A DNA stretch of 64,000 bases, taken from Anisodus tanguticus (taxonomy: Eukaryota; Streptophyta; Magnoliopsida; Solanales; Solanaceae). The translations under genes and the position numbers were made by a program. Location: the NCBI GenBank assembly GCA_034509755.1, contig CM067561.1:1988646-2052645 (forward strand), given 5' to 3'. Positions 21,363 through 33,841 of this stretch are shown piece by piece. Under the pieces are notes generated by a model. It did no database searches, had not been told where the DNA came from, and was given only the letters and a program-made list of their open reading frames with translations. Positions within the stretch are counted from its first letter, which is position 1. Every line of letters starts with the position of its first letter.

Positions 21363-21982
21363 GTTTCTCTCGATGTTGAGTATGAAAAATGCTGTATCTG
21401 CTTAAATATCTGGCATGATGTTGTCACAGCTGCACCTTGCCTTCACAATTTCTGGTTAGTGGTTTGAAGAATCATTTAAATTTTCATCCTTGATTAGATG
21501 TGCTATCATTTATGTTCTTCGTTCTCCAGTAATGGATGCTTTTCAGAGTGGCTAAGGAGGTCCCAAGAGAGGCGTTCAAGTGTTTTATGTCCCCAGTGCA
21601 GAGCATTTGTACAATTTGTTGGAAGGAACCATTTTTTTGCATAACATTGAGGAAGTAAGACATGAAATTAATTTACTTTTCCCCGTATTTCCAGTTGGAC
21701 ATACTGCCCATTTTAAGTAATTCTTTTCAAACTTTAGGATCAATCCTTTTAAATAAGTCATATCCAGTTCAAGTTGTAATTCTGTAATGTTGTTCTGCCT
21801 TTTGTAATCTAACATGTCTTTCTTTGTGGAAGCATTAGATGCATGTTATAATTCATTGTGACTTGTAGTTAAAAGCTTATGCCCTTATTATGCAGGATAT
21901 ACTGCTTGCTGATCCTTCTTTGAAACGCTCGAGTGAAGATACTAAGCTGCTTGATTCCTGTGCATCAATAAAATCACCTCTT
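21363..21982 (+). CDS. CHFR: CHFR-like exons 5-7: RING finger
   Basis: Exons 21,363-21,454, 21,530-21,654 and 21,896-21,982 encode the RING finger. Ligands are CCICLNIW (C-x2-C), PCLHNFCNGC (C-x-H-x2-C-x2-C) and CPQCRAF (C-x2-C), followed by FVGRNHF and DILLADPSLKRSSEDTKLLD. The NH-x-LHN and ADP-SLKRS-ED segments match the sequence after the human CHFR RING. The RING recruits the ubiquitin-loaded E2. A seven-T run at about 21,642-21,648 is one T too long and shifts the frame just before the end of exon 6. All zinc ligands lie before that point. Confidence 0.9.
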
Positions 21983-22438
21983 GTAAGTAGTCTAAGTTAT
22001 CATATGCGATTTTTTCGTGAACTACAGGTACAGCGTAAGGCTTTGTATAGGTACTCTTTGCCAAGTCGTATGCTAAGTAGTCTGTCACTATGATGTCTTC
22101 AAAATGTTATAAAATTTTATTACAACATTATAAAATTTTATTACAATTCTACTATGTATGGATTTTAGATAGGCGTTTTCCCGTAGGTTTTAGGCTTGCT
22201 TCTGTGCTTCCAAAGATCTTTAGACTGGATTTTCTGGCATTGGTGTTTTGTGACCGTATGTTGTAATTATCTTGCCGTGCAGTAGATTTTCAGGAGTTCC
22301 TCTTCAATTTCATGTGGTCTGTTTTGAGGACTATCTATTATATGTCATGATTACACCAATTAACATATGATTGTATCTTTACTATCATAAACGCTCGACA
22401 ACTTGTTTTCTTTTAAACATACTAACCCCTAGGAGCAG

Positions 22439-24209
22439 GTCCTCAATAGTAGAAAAAGTCGCTGGAAGAGGGAACATTCTCCATCAGATGCAGCAGATAG
22501 CTGGGAGCATTCATGCCCTCAGTGTGGTAATTGCATTTTCATTCTTCTAGATGCTATTTTCATTTTGTAGACTGATACAAAGTGAAACATGTTAACTTAT
22601 TCAGAAGAAGTGCTTAGTTGACTTATTGGGCAATGTAAATCCCATGTAAAGCTTGAGAATCTAATTGTGTTCTCTTGTGACTTCAAATTTATTATGGTTT
22701 TTTGTTATGTATTTCAACCATGTAAATTATGAACTTCTATTTTCTAACATTGAATAGTTTACACTCAGACACCGAATTTGGAGGTTATAAGTGCAATGAA
22801 AGCACAATTTATCTTCAATGTCAAGCGTGTGGCGGAATGATTCCTTCTCGATTAAACATTGGAGTGCAACAACACTGTAACTACTATGCTTCCAAACTTC
22901 ACTATTATGTTCTTGTTTCTGTGATTTTATGTGTGTCCTTTCCTTCTTAACTCGAAATATCAAAGTCTCTGTCCTCTTTGAACTGTTTGGTGTGTGAAAC
23001 CTAACGCGGTTGTGTTGTAGGTTTGGGATGTGATCGAGCATTTTGTGCTGCTTATTGGCATTCTCAGGGAGTCAGTGGGAGCAATTCACATCCACTCTGC
23101 AGTCGTGAAATGTTCAAGCCTGTAAGTACTTAAAATCTGATTTGTGCGAATTATGTTTTGGTTATACGGGTAAGAAACCTTTGATGTTTAGAGCATCATC
23201 TTCCAACTGAACTTGATATGTTACATAAAGTTCAAGTGAAATTTTAGAAATTTATTTTCATGGGCCTGTAAGAGGACTTTATTGTGTTCTTCCTCAGGCA
23301 TCTGTATGTTTTCGAGGAGCTCGGGTTTAAAACTTCAGAAAACTTATATACCTTCAAACTAATGGTTGAGAGATGAAATTGTTCTGATATCTAACAGTTT
23401 TAATTAATTACCAACCTGAATAGACGCAACGCCTAATGATTATGTCTTGCTGCTGCCTATCCTTGTAAAGTCTAGTACAGTAACCCTCTGTCTCACCCAC
23501 TTTTGGGTGGAAATAATCTTGAAACTTTCTTCTGATGGCTTTATCACTCTTGTTCTCTCCTGCTTTCAGTTTTTTTGCTATACTCTCTTTCTTTATCTCT
23601 CCTTTTGTTATGGTTGATATTATCTCCAAAATTGTTATTTCTGTAACTAAGAGAGTTCCAAGTTGGTTGAATAGTCGAGGTGCCGCCTAGGCTAGTCATT
23701 TTACCACTGTCATAAAAAAAGGTTCCAAGTTGGTAGGTGGTCCTCATTATACAAATCAACTTGAAGAGATGATCTATAGTTTGACATTTCTTCTCCTTGT
23801 TTCTTCATTTGATTGCACTCTCCTTTTTTCCTGTTCTTTTTCTCGTTGATGGTGGTAATACTTTTGTTGAGTTACTTCCAGCATTTACGTGTGAAGTCTT
23901 GCTTTTTATAGAATATATCAAAATGATGCACATGTTTCTGCAGATTGCAGAGCGTACAAATACTAGAATTCCCTCCTTGGCACATGAGAAGAATCATTTT
24001 GAACAAAATGTATGGCTCCTTTTTTTTCTTTATGGGTTTCTTGATACATTGTTATTATTCTGAATATTTAGTTAGAATACTAGGTCTCCTGACTGGCTGA
24101 CTGTGTGTGATCCTCTAATAGATCACTGAAAGATGCATTAGACAGATGGGAAGGTCGTTGCAAGATGTGGTAGCTGATTGGATTTTGAAGTTGGATAAGC
24201 GGGAGATAG
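22439..24209 (+). CDS. CHFR: CHFR-like exons 8-12: cysteine-rich region
   Basis: Exons 22,439-22,526 (acceptor possibly at 22,433), 22,769-22,876, 23,021-23,121, 23,944-24,009 and 24,122-24,209 join in phase. They encode SRWKREHSPSDAADSWEHSC, CPQCDTEFGGYKC, LQCQACGGMIPSR, CLGCDRAFCAAYWHSQG, PLCSREMFKP, ERTNTRIPSLAHEKNHFEQN and ITERCIRQMGRSLQDVVADW. This is the conserved Cys/His-rich region between RING and PBZ in CHFR proteins. No disabling change was seen in these exons. Confidence 0.9.
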
Positions 24210-24648
24210 GTAATTTGACTGTTGGAAACTTGAGAATCACTTCCTTTTCATCCTGTCTTTCTCTGATATTAGTTACGGTGTATTCCTCTCTCTAAGCGCA
24301 TATATCCGTTAGCTTATTGTCGACTTTTATTGTTTGACCCCCATCCCCAACTCTCAGACAAAAGCTACCACTTCTAGTCCAGAAGATCTAAAAGGAATTA
24401 AAAACACTTTGAAAAATCGGCAGTCTGGAGAACTATACTCTCTTCATGGAAACAAGCATAACGAGGACCAATTTAGTCATGTTTTCATGTTCCAATTGAA
24501 CACTATCCTTTTTTTTATTGTACTTAAGGATAAGATTATTCTCTTTATCAAACATATGCGGATCCAATCATGATATTTTATATATAAAAAATCTATTTCT
24601 GGATCAATCTGTTTGCCCCTTTTTTAGTTAACTTATCTGATGGGTCCA

Positions 24649-24775
24649 ACAAACAATAACAACAACATGCCCATTGTACTTCCACAAGTGAAGTCTGGGG
24701 AGGGTAGGATATACGCAGACCTTACCTTACCTTTTGGGTAGAGAGACTATTTCCGATAGACCCTCGGCTCAAAAG
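24649..24775 (-). mobile_element. RTE LINE 3' tail fragment
   Basis: ACAATAACAACAACATGCCC, then AAGTCTGGGGAGGGTAGG and the GATAGACCCTCGGCTCAA block form the reverse complement of the RTE 3' UTR and tail seen at 41,410-41,530. No ORF remains. Confidence 0.8.
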
Positions 24776-24869
24776 AAGTAAGCAAAGCAGGATTGAAAGA
24801 AAAATAACAACAAAATAGCAAGATAAATAAAGAAAATGAAGCAACCGTATTAGTAAGAAATGAATAATA

Positions 24870-26280
24870 AGATACTTCACGAATACTAAATAATACTACT
24901 AATTAAGGAGAAGACGAGTAGATGAGACTAGCTCCCTGCCTCTCCCATATAAAAGTAGGACAAATGGTCCAACAAACAATTAATTATAACAAATATCTAA
25001 ATTCTAAAATAAAAAATAATAAGTAATTAGGCTAAGATTCTAAATGAAGATTTTTTTTTTCTGTGTATACCTCTCTTCATGGAAACAAGTATAGACACTT
25101 TTTTCAGAGTGTACGTACCTGAAATAGGACACCTGATTGGTGCAGTCATACTAAATAATACTATTAAATAAGGAGAAGATGAGTAGAGGAGACTAGCCCC
25201 CTGCCTCTCCCACATAAAAGTACGACAAATGGTCCAACAAACAATTAATTAGATTAACAACAACATACCCAATATAATCCCACCAGGTGGGGTCTGAGGA
25301 TGGTAGAGTGTACGCAGACCTTACTCCTATCTTGTGAAGGTCGGGAGGTTGTTTCCGATAGATCCTCGACTCAAGAAAAGATGCAAAGACAATAATAATA
25401 GGCAGTAATAGCAATAATATAATTAGATAAATGAAGTAAAGAAACAATTGAGTCATAATAGAGATCTAAAAGAATATGCTAATGTACAAAGATAATAATA
25501 CTCCTAGTATGAAAAAGAAATCCTCGCGGAAACCTACTAGTCCTCTACCCTGATGCCTGACCTCCACACCTTCCTATCTAAATTCTAAAATAAAAAATAA
25601 TAAGTAATTAGACTAAGATTCTAAATAAAAGACATTTTGTTGTGTGTATACCTCTCTTCTTGGAAACAAGTATAGAAACTTTTTTTATAGTGTGTACGTA
25701 CTAGAAGTAGGTGAAAATTTCACCTGATTGGTGCAGTCATACTAAATAATACTATTAAATAAGGAGAAGATGAGTAGAGGAGACTAGCCCCCTGCCTCCA
25801 ACAAACAATTAATTAGAACAACATACCTAATATAATCCCACCAGGTGGGGTCTGGGGATGGTAGCCTTGTGAAGGTCGGGAGGCTGTTTCCGATAGACCC
25901 TCAACTTAAGAAACGATGCAAAGACAATAATAATAGGCAGTAATAGCAATAATATAATTAGATAAATGAAGTAAAGAAACAATTGAGTCATAATAGAGAT
26001 CAAAAAAATATGCTAATGTACAAAGATAATAATACTCCTAGTACGAAAAAGAAATCCTCACGGAAACCTACTAGTCCTCTACCCTGATGCCTGTCCTCCA
26101 CACCCTCCTATCTAAATTCTAAAATAAAAAATAATAAGTAATTAGACTAAGATTCTAAATAAAGGACATTTTTTTTGTGTGTATACCTCTCTTCATGGAA
26201 ACAAGTATAGACACTTTTTTCAGAGTGTGTACGTACCAGAAGTAGGATTTCACCTGATTAGTGAAGTAATTAGAGCTCAT
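24870..26280. repeat. Tandem array, period about 535-580 bp, with RTE 3' UTR copies
   Basis: The block TCTAAATTCTAAAATAAAAA recurs at 24,996, 25,575 and 26,109. Each time it is followed by TACCTCTCTTC and a stretch ending in GATGAGTAGAGGAGACTAG (absent from the last copy). Between copies lie RTE 3' UTR segments (25,254-25,375 and 25,823-25,913, minus strand). The copies are about 90% alike by eye. The array arose by repeated tandem duplication of one truncated RTE insertion with its flank. Confidence 0.88.
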
Positions 26281-26298
26281 ATTCATCTTATTCTTTTC

Positions 26299-26790
26299 TT
26301 CCTCTTCGTCCAGTTTAGTACTCCAAATGACATATATAGGAATTGCACTTGCTTCTTCCATTCCAAGAAACATTGTCCATTGTTTGGGGGAAGATCAATC
26401 ATATTAAAACTTGTGACTAGTTTTTTTAACTCTTTGTCTTCAGCAGCATAGTAGGTATTGTGTGGAAAGCTTCCGTTATTCCCTTTTGGTGCACCCATGA
26501 GGTTCCTTTATGTATAGAGGGTTGGGTGTCATTTGCACAAAACGTTCCTCTTCGTCCAGTTTAGTACTCCAAATGACATATATAGGAATTGCACTTGCTT
26601 CGTCCATTCCAAGAAACATTGTCACTTCCCATTATTTGGGGGAAGATCAATCATATTAAACTTGTGACTAGGTTTTTTTAACTCTTTGTCAGCATAGTAG
26701 GTATTGTGTGGAAATCTTCCGTTATTCCCTTTTGGTGCACCATGAGGTTCCTTTATGTATAGAGGGTTGGGTGTCATTTGTACAAAATCG
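26299..26790 (+). repeat. 246-bp direct tandem duplication
   Basis: Two head-to-tail copies (26,299-26,544 and 26,545-26,790) begin TTCCTCTTCGTCCAGTTTAG and end GGGTTGGGTGTCATTTG. They differ by a few substitutions and small indels. No coding function was recognised. Confidence 0.92.
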
Positions 26791-27085
26791 TGTTTGTTGT
26801 GAGGTTTTCTATTTTTTTGGTGTACTCCTTGTATATGAACATGTTTTTGCCATATTTTAAAATGAAATTTATTTCTTTATCAAAGAAAAGTATCTCGAAA
26901 CCAGAAGTCAACTTGTAGCATTATACACTTAATTTCTAATTTCTGAATCTTATTAGCTAAAGGAGAAATAATGCTTGTCCTCCTCAACCTAAAAAAATTG
27001 GAAATTGAGTATTGCACAATCATACTGGATAGACGGCATACCATGTTCTCGATTAGCGTGATAGAATAAATGGTGGAGGTTGTGT
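26791..27085. other. Unassigned intron sequence
   Basis: No repeat family or gene was recognised between the 246-bp duplication and the Athila-like LTR fragment. Confidence 0.55.
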
Positions 27086-27871
27086 CTCCCAAATGCACAC
27101 ACAAGTGCACGTGGTCGCCAAGTAATATAATGACTAGAAAGTCGGATATCGTATCCACAAGGACTTATGATCAATGGTTATGTTAGACTTTACTATTACC
27201 ATTGATTGAACAAGTATTTATGAACAAAGGTTGTTTTGTTTATAAACTACTGCCAAATTAAAAGACGAAGTAATTATGCTAACAATTTGTCACGGACGAT
27301 AGTTCAAAGCGTAGGATTAACACAGAGAGATGAGTATTCTAGCGTTGTGGTCTTGTTTCCCAATCCTATTGAGTCATCCAAGTATTCTTCCTTGATGAAA
27401 TTTATCAACGATGACTAATTAATCGGATTATTAATGCTCGTAGTAAAGGGTAGCCCAGTGCACAAAGCATCCCACGTGAGCATGGTTCAGGGAAGGGCCG
27501 CACCCCAAGGGGTGTGATGTAGACAACATAACTGCATTAGTGGCTACTTCCACGGCTCGAACCCGTGACCTATAGGTCACACGGAGACAACTTTTCCGTT
27601 ACTCCAAGGCGCCCCTTCTCTCGAATTACTACTCGCCTATTGTAAACAGTTCGCCGCTTATATTCCTATGGAATTGATCTGTTAAGAACACAATACATGT
27701 ACCATATTTAATTGAATGCGGTGACTAAGTATATTGCTATCCTAACCGCAAATTCTTGCGCTACTGTGGGGAATTAGATCACGCCCTCTTTACTTTTCTA
27801 ATGTAACAACTTTCTCATGTTTGAATATAACATAGTAGATTGCACTCGACCGTGGCACGCGGTGAGGGTTG
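27086..27871 (+). repeat. Athila-like LTR fragment, inverted relative to the gag that follows
   Basis: Read left to right it carries GTCGCCAAGTAATATAATGACTAG, split as AAGTAATATAATGACTAG and AAAGTCGGATATCG, and GGAATTAGATCACGCC, which are the reverse complement of an Athila-like LTR 3' part. Homologous copies lie at 31,497-32,056, 32,060-32,496 plus 33,833-33,955, and 37,478-39,415. It is interrupted by a SINE at 27,445-27,615. It joins truncated gag sequence at about 27,872. Confidence 0.75.
27445..27615 (-). mobile_element. tRNA-derived SINE inside the LTR fragment
   Basis: On the minus strand: GGGGCGCCTTGGAGTAACGG (box A region), GGTCACGGGTTCGAGCCGTG (box B), then TTTGTGCACTGGGCTACCCT before a short T run. 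This is the TS/SolS SINE type, better preserved than the copy at 20,791. It interrupts an LTR sequence that is continuous in the related copies (CGTAGTATTCTCTCG). Confidence 0.9.
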
Positions 27872-30800
27872 TGCCGCGTGGTCCATCACTACTTGGGGGG
27901 ACTTATCTAGGAAATTCTTGGCTAGGTTCTTTCCATCATGGAAGACAACGAGACTTAAGTGAAATCATGGCTTTTAGGCATATAGATGGAGAGACTCAGT
28001 ATCAAGCATAGGAAAGGGGGATTGTCCACATCACCATCAAACGAACGAGGTTTTGCACATACGTTTATTGAGGGGCTTGATCCTCACACTAAAATATTGT
28101 TAGACCTAGCAGCAGGTGGGCAAATCCTTGAAAAGAACTATGGCAAAATCTATGTTCTCTCGAACAAGTTCTCCCAGAGCAATCCAGATTGACAGGTAGG
28201 GGTAGGTAGGGGTGGGTGTATATTGGTTCATATCGGTTTTGTATCCGAAAAAAATCATTTAAAAAAAAAAAACCTGAATCCAACTTTAAAAAGAAAAAAA
28301 CTGATATTTTCAGTTTATATCGCCGAACGTATCGGATTATATCGGTTTTTTCTAGTGGACCGGGTCGGGTCGGGTCAGGAAATTTTTTGTTTTTTTTTTT
28401 TAAAATTAAATTTCCAACACTGAAATTGGCATTCACACCTACATTACCACGAAATTTCGACGTTGGAATGTATTGTATATCGTGAGATGTTTACTAAAGA
28501 AAAAGAAAAATTAGAAATCGATTTGGGGGAAAACACAAATTGATTAGGAAAACGGACATTTTCATAAAATATGCAGAGTTATGACCATTTAAAGTTTCAC
28601 CAATTTACAACTACTTTCTCATCAGTGCTTCTGTGATATGTTAATCAAGTTCATGCCGCATTCGACTTCCATAAAAGCTTCATAGATTGACTTCAATGAC
28701 TATGATTCAAGAGATGGTAGTAGCCTAAAATAAAAAATAAGATTAATTACATATTTAATTCGGTTTTTCGGTTCGGTTCGTATCCAAAATTTAAAAACCG
28801 AACCGAATCACTAAATCATGATTCGGTTCGGTTTTTCAAAAAATCAATTTTTTTTAAAAAACCGTATAAAAACCGAACCGAACAGCCACTTCGGTTTGGT
28901 TTTTTTCAGTTCTCTGGTTTTTTTTCCCACCCCTATTTACCGGTCGACTTGAGCAAAAATAGAGTTAAAAAGGCAGTCGGGGTTATTGAATTGGATGCAG
29001 TCTCAACATTATCAGCACAAATATCGACTATGCATAATCAACTAAATAAATTTACAACGGGGCCACCTCGGCCACGGGTTCGATCAATGCAACAAGCTCA
29101 TGGATTTGGTGAAGTTTGTGAAGAAGGCCATAAAGTGATATGTGCTTTGCAAATCCGAGTCGGTATATTTTGTGGGCGGTCTTTGGCGAAGCCAAGGTAA
29201 CCAAAACCAAGACAAAAACAATTACAATCGAATTGGAGAAACCGCCCAAATATCTCATGGGGTGGAAATCAAGTCACACGAGAATCGTAAAGGCCACGGG
29301 AGATCATCGAATTATCACCCAACTTAGGGCAAAGCACGATCCTGCGAGCGGTGTTGAGGAGATGTTGAAAAAGATTCCTATCTTCTTCTTTCTTTCCAAA
29401 TCCAAATACAATGGGATGGGCATCTTTCTATTTCTACTACTATGCCTCTTGTGTCTTGTTTAGTTCGGTGGCTAATATGCAAAAGCTAATGGTTGAGAAC
29501 CAAAATTGTGATTTAGCTATTTGTAATCTAGAGAGGCAAATGGGCCAAATAGCCGGTGCTCACGATACTAGACCATAGGGCGCTCCCAATTGATATTGAT
29601 CCTAATCCAAAGCACCTAAGTTAATGCAAAGTAACTCCTAGAAATGGTAGAGAATTGGAGGAACTCTCCCCAATAAAGCAACTTAGGAAAAGTTGAAAAA
29701 TAGGTGAATTCAGATGATGTGATCGAAGTAGAGCATGAGGCGAATGAACTAGTAGTGAAGCAACAACAAGTTGGTAGACATGTTGTAGGGAATTCCTAAG
29801 TATGCTAAGTATATTAGGGATATTGTGGCTAGCAAGTGTCAATTCATTGAATATGCCACAGTAGCACTTACCGAAGAGTGCACCCCTCAGATTCAAAACA
29901 AGTTGCCTACGAAGCTTAAAGATCCTGAAAGTTTCGTTATTGAGATTACCATTGGGAAACAGTTTATTGCACAAGCACAGTGTGATCTTGGGGTGAATAC
30001 CAATCTAATGCCTTCATTTATGTTCAAAAAGATGGGTTGGGAAACCCGCATCCTACTACTATCATTTTGCTGGCAAGACCTGAGGGTGTTATTGAAAATG
30101 TCTTGTTGTAGGTTGGGTCTCTCATAATTCCAGCTGATTTTGTCATCTTAGATTTTGAGCCAGATCTGGAAGTCCCACTTATCTTGGGGCGTCCTTTTTC
30201 GCCCCGGGTAGAGCTTTAATTGATGTAGCAACGGGGCAGTTGACTATGACAGTACATGACAAGGTTGAGGTATTCGATGTATACAACCCAATCAGTGAGG
30301 AGCTGGCCGTGATCAGTCTGGTGAACTATAATTCTGAGCTACCCTTATCACGTGAAGCAATTCATCGGAAAGAGCACTTGTGGGGATGATATTTATGCTG
30401 ATGCAAAGGCAAACAAATGGGTGCAAATTCTAGACGTGACAAGCATCTAAATCAGAGAGGGTAAGTTCAAGCCACTTGACATACCTGTTGGACCACTACC
30501 CAAGTTATCAATTGTGGAGGCCCTGAAGTTATAACTGGAACCTTTACCCGTAAAACTCAAATATGCGTTTTTGGGTGAAGGTAAAACATTGCCGGTCATC
30601 TTAGCATCCAAACTCACTGAAATGGAGATAGAAAAGTCATTGAAGGTGTTACGAAATCGCAAGAGAGCACTCGGGTGGCAGTTAGCAGATATTCAGGGTA
30701 CCAGTCCAACAGTCTCGGTGCATAAAATACTCTTGGAGGAAAGTCACAAGCCGAGTCTTGAGCACCAAAGAAGGTTAAATCCTGTGATGAAATAAGTGGT

Positions 30801-31490
30801 CAAGAAAGAGGTTAGATGCAGTTATTGTCTATCCTATTTCTAACAGTAAGTAGGTGAGTCTAGTACAATGTGTCCCTAAAAAAGGAGGGATGACAACGAT
30901 CACAAATGAAAACAATGAGCTCATGCGAACAAGAACTGTAACAAGGTGGAGAATTTGCATGGATTACAAGAAGATGGCCGAGGCCACGAGAAAGGATTAT
31001 TATCCTAACCCTTTTATTGTCCAGATGCTTGACCGAACCGGGGGAATATTATTACTTTCTTGATGGGTATCCCGACTACAATAAGATAGCTATCGCTCCA
31101 AAGGATCAGGAGAAGATGACATTGATCTGCCTTTACGGTACATATGCATTCAAGCGACATTTCAGAGGTGCATGGTGACGATATTTTCGAGATGGTGGAA
31201 GTGGTCATAGATGAGTTTTTGTCTTTGGGAAGTCACCTGGATTGAGTACTTGAAAGATGTGAGGAAAGGAACTTGGTGCTCAAGCGGGAGTCCAAAAGGG
31301 AATTGTCCTCGGGCATAAGTTGTCAAAGAAGGGCTTGGAAGTTGACCGCGCTAAGGTAGAAGTGATTGAGAAATTACCACCACATGTGTGTTAGGGGTGT
31401 GCATAGTCTTTAGGCCATGCTGGTTTCTATAGGCGCTTCATTAAAGACTTCTCCAAGATATCTAGTCCTATGTGCAAGCTGGTAAAGATG
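27872..31490 (+). pseudogene. Athila-like gypsy gag-protease-RT, copy 1, decayed
   Basis: Fragments in several frames follow Athila/Ty3-gypsy order. The gag shows HTFIEGLDPHTKILLDLAAG near 28,050 and, after a MITE, ELDAVSTLSAQISTMHNQLN near 28,990. The protease region shows QIQNKLPTKLKDPESF and QAQCDLGVNTNLMPS near 29,890-30,010 (D-L-G in the active-site position). The RT shows VQCVPKKGGMT and WRICMDYKK near 30,870-30,970. The RT ends near KISSPMCKL at 31,480 and continues directly into inverted LTR sequence, so the RT C-terminus, RNase H and integrase are missing. Its 5' gag is truncated compared with copy 2. Confidence 0.82.
28199..28935. mobile_element. hAT-type MITE (TAGGGGTGGG termini) inside copy 1 gag
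   Basis: The left end TAGGGGTGGGTGTATATTGG and the right end CCCACCCCTA form short inverted termini of a widespread plant hAT MITE type. Inside are repeated CGGTTCGGTTCGG-type motifs near 28,760-28,900 and poly-A/T runs. In copy 2 the flanking gag (GATTGGCAG|GTCGACGTGAG) is uninterrupted, which proves insertion. The exact target duplication is unclear. Confidence 0.72.
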
Positions 31491-32056
31491 GACTAGTGAC
31501 TAGAAAGTCGGATATTGTACACATAGGGACTTATGATCAACGATTATGTTAGACTTCACTATTATCACTAATTGAACACGTATTATCCTACAAAGGTCGT
31601 TTTGTTTATAAACTACCGCAAAAATTAAAAAGGCGAGTAATTATGCTAACAATTTATCTCGAAAGGTAGTTCAAAGCTTAGATTAACAAATAGAGATGAG
31701 TATTCTAAGGTTGTAATTGGTTAACCAATCCTATTGTGTCATCCAAGTATTCCTCCTTAATCAAATTTATCAACTATTGCTAATTAATCGAATTATTAAT
31801 GCACGTAGTATTCTCTTGAATTACTACTCGCCTATTCTTAACAGTTCACCGCCTATATTCCTATGAAATTGACTGTTAAGAACGCAATACATGTATGGTA
31901 TTTAATTGAACACACCGACCAAGTATATTCCTATCCTAGTCGCAAAGCCTTGCCCTACTGTGGGGAATTAGATACGCCCTCTTTACTTCTTTTCTAATCT
32001 AAAACAACCTTCCCCAGTTTGTATATTAGCTAGTAAATAGAAATCGACTTTTGCAG
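31491..32056 (+). repeat. Inverted Athila-like LTR fragment joined to copy 1 RT
   Basis: GGACTAGTGACTAGAAAGTC marks the junction between the RT and LTR sequence in reverse orientation. The fragment runs to about 32,056, where it meets a mirror-image copy. The same junction is present in copy 2 at about 33,955. Confidence 0.78.
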
Positions 32057-32487
32057 AAAGTTGAGAAACTTCTTCATAAATAAACTTGGGGAAGTTGTTA
32101 TATTAGAGAAGTAAATAAGGCATGATCTAATTCCCCACAGTAGGGCAAGGATTTGCGTGATAGGAATATACTTAATCGTCGCGTTCAATTAAATACCGTA
32201 CATGTATTGCGTTCTTAACTGGTCAATTCCATAGGAATATAGGCGGCAAACTGTTTAGATTAGGCGAGTAGTAATTCGAGAGAATACTACGAGCATTAAT
32301 AATCTAGTTAATTAGCAATCGCTGATGAATTGGATTAAGAAAGAATACTTGGATAACTCAATAGTATTGGGGAACCAACCACAACCCTGGAATACTCATC
32401 TCTCTGTGTTAGTCCTAAGCTTTGAACTATCATTCGTGACAAATTGTTAGCATAATTACTTAGTCTTTTAATTTCCGCGCTAGTTTA

Positions 32488-33841
32488 TAAACAAAAGGCC
32501 AAAGTCATCCGCGGCCACCTAAACTTGTAACAAATTCCACTTAGACACCTTAACTTGTTCCAATTGAACACCTGCACTATTCAAAATTGTACCTATTGAA
32601 CACTTTTTGCGGACATGGCAAAGTCTGTACTACACGTGAAAGAAGCACGTGAAAAGTTGTTTTTTAATAAAAAATATTTTCCCCCTCTTCTTCATTGTTT
32701 ATCATCCACCACCACTGCTGCCCCCATTATCATTGCTGCAAATACACACCAATCACACGCCTAAATTCATTCGCATGTCTTTGATGTCTGTCCCACTAAA
32801 AGAGAATAAGAAAATTAATTTGGGTGTCAAAATAATTTCCGTGAAACTCCATTTTTTTGTCCAAGAATTTGTCCCAACATGTTACTATATTAATGTAATC
32901 TAACAATAATAGATCACACTTCTTAAGCAAAGTGCAGGAACAAAAAAAGAAGAGAAAAGAAGTTCGTCAAGAGAATAAATCAGATCTGGGTTCAAGAAGA
33001 TTTCCAGCGAAACTCCGTTCTTGATTCTTATACCAGTGGGAACTGGGACGGGGAAGAAGATCCTTGTACCAATTGAGAAATAAGAGTGAAGAAGGTGGGG
33101 TGGGGTTTGGGCAATGGCTACGTACTGGCGAGGAGGGTTCTGGGGAAGGGGCAAGGAGGGGTTGGGTATGTGGGGGTGGGGTTTAGAAAATACCTTATTT
33201 ATTTATTAATATTTTTTAGCTGAAAATAGTTTTTCTTTTATTTTTCCTTATAACTTATTATTTAATTATTATTCTGGATCTAAATGCCACGTGTCATCTT
33301 ATAATTAGTCATTATGCCATATCATCGCGAGTGTAATGCACAGACTTATAGCAACGTTCATACGAATTTCTTAATTTTTAGCAGAACTCCGTTCTTGATC
33401 CTTGTACTAGTGGGAAATGGGATGGGGAAGAAGATCCTTGTACCAATTGAGAAATGAGAGGGAAGAAGGTGGAGTGGGGGTTTGGGCGATGGCTACGTAC
33501 TGGCGAGGAGGATTCTGGGGAAGGGGGAAGGAGGGTTGGGGTTTAGAAAATACCTTTTTTTTTTTGCTGAAAATAGTTTTTCTATTATTTTTCCTTATAA
33601 TTTATTATTTCATAATTATTCTGGACCTAAATGCCACATGTCATCTTTTAATTAGTCATTATGCCATGTCATCGCGAGTGTAATGCACACACTATAATTT
33701 TAGCTGATTATCAAAAAGTGTTTAAGTGGTTCAAATTCCGAGTGGTAGAGGTGTTCAATAGCTACAAGTCTAGGTTTAGGTGTCTTAAGTAATTTTGTGG
33801 ACAAGTTTAGGTGACTGCGGATGACTTTGGCCTAAATAAAA
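32488..33841. mobile_element. Non-autonomous Mutator-like element (32,497-33,832) with 9-bp TSD
   Basis: The ends are inverted repeats GGCCAAAGTCATCCGCGGCC (left) and GGCCAAAGTCATCCGCAGTC (read from the right), continuing as CACCTAAACTTGT. The flanks TAAACAAAA (32,488-32,496) and TAAATAAAA (33,833-33,841) are a 9-bp target duplication with one change, as expected for MULEs. The undisturbed site is readable in the related LTR copies. No transposase was seen in its 1,336 bp. Confidence 0.9.
33010..33695 (+). repeat. Direct duplication of about 370 bp inside the MULE
   Basis: AACTCCGTTCTTGAT...GGGAAGAAGATCCTTGTACC starts at about 33,012 and again at about 33,384. Each copy continues with GGCTACGTACTGGCGAGGAG and ends with the ATGCCATATCATCGCGAGTG-type block. 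The copies differ by small indels. It explains about half the length of the element. Confidence 0.88.

Noticed and set aside
32649..32903. 84-codon frame in the MULE as a captured gene
   Set aside because: No recognisable domain, low-complexity start, and no counterpart in the second half of the element.
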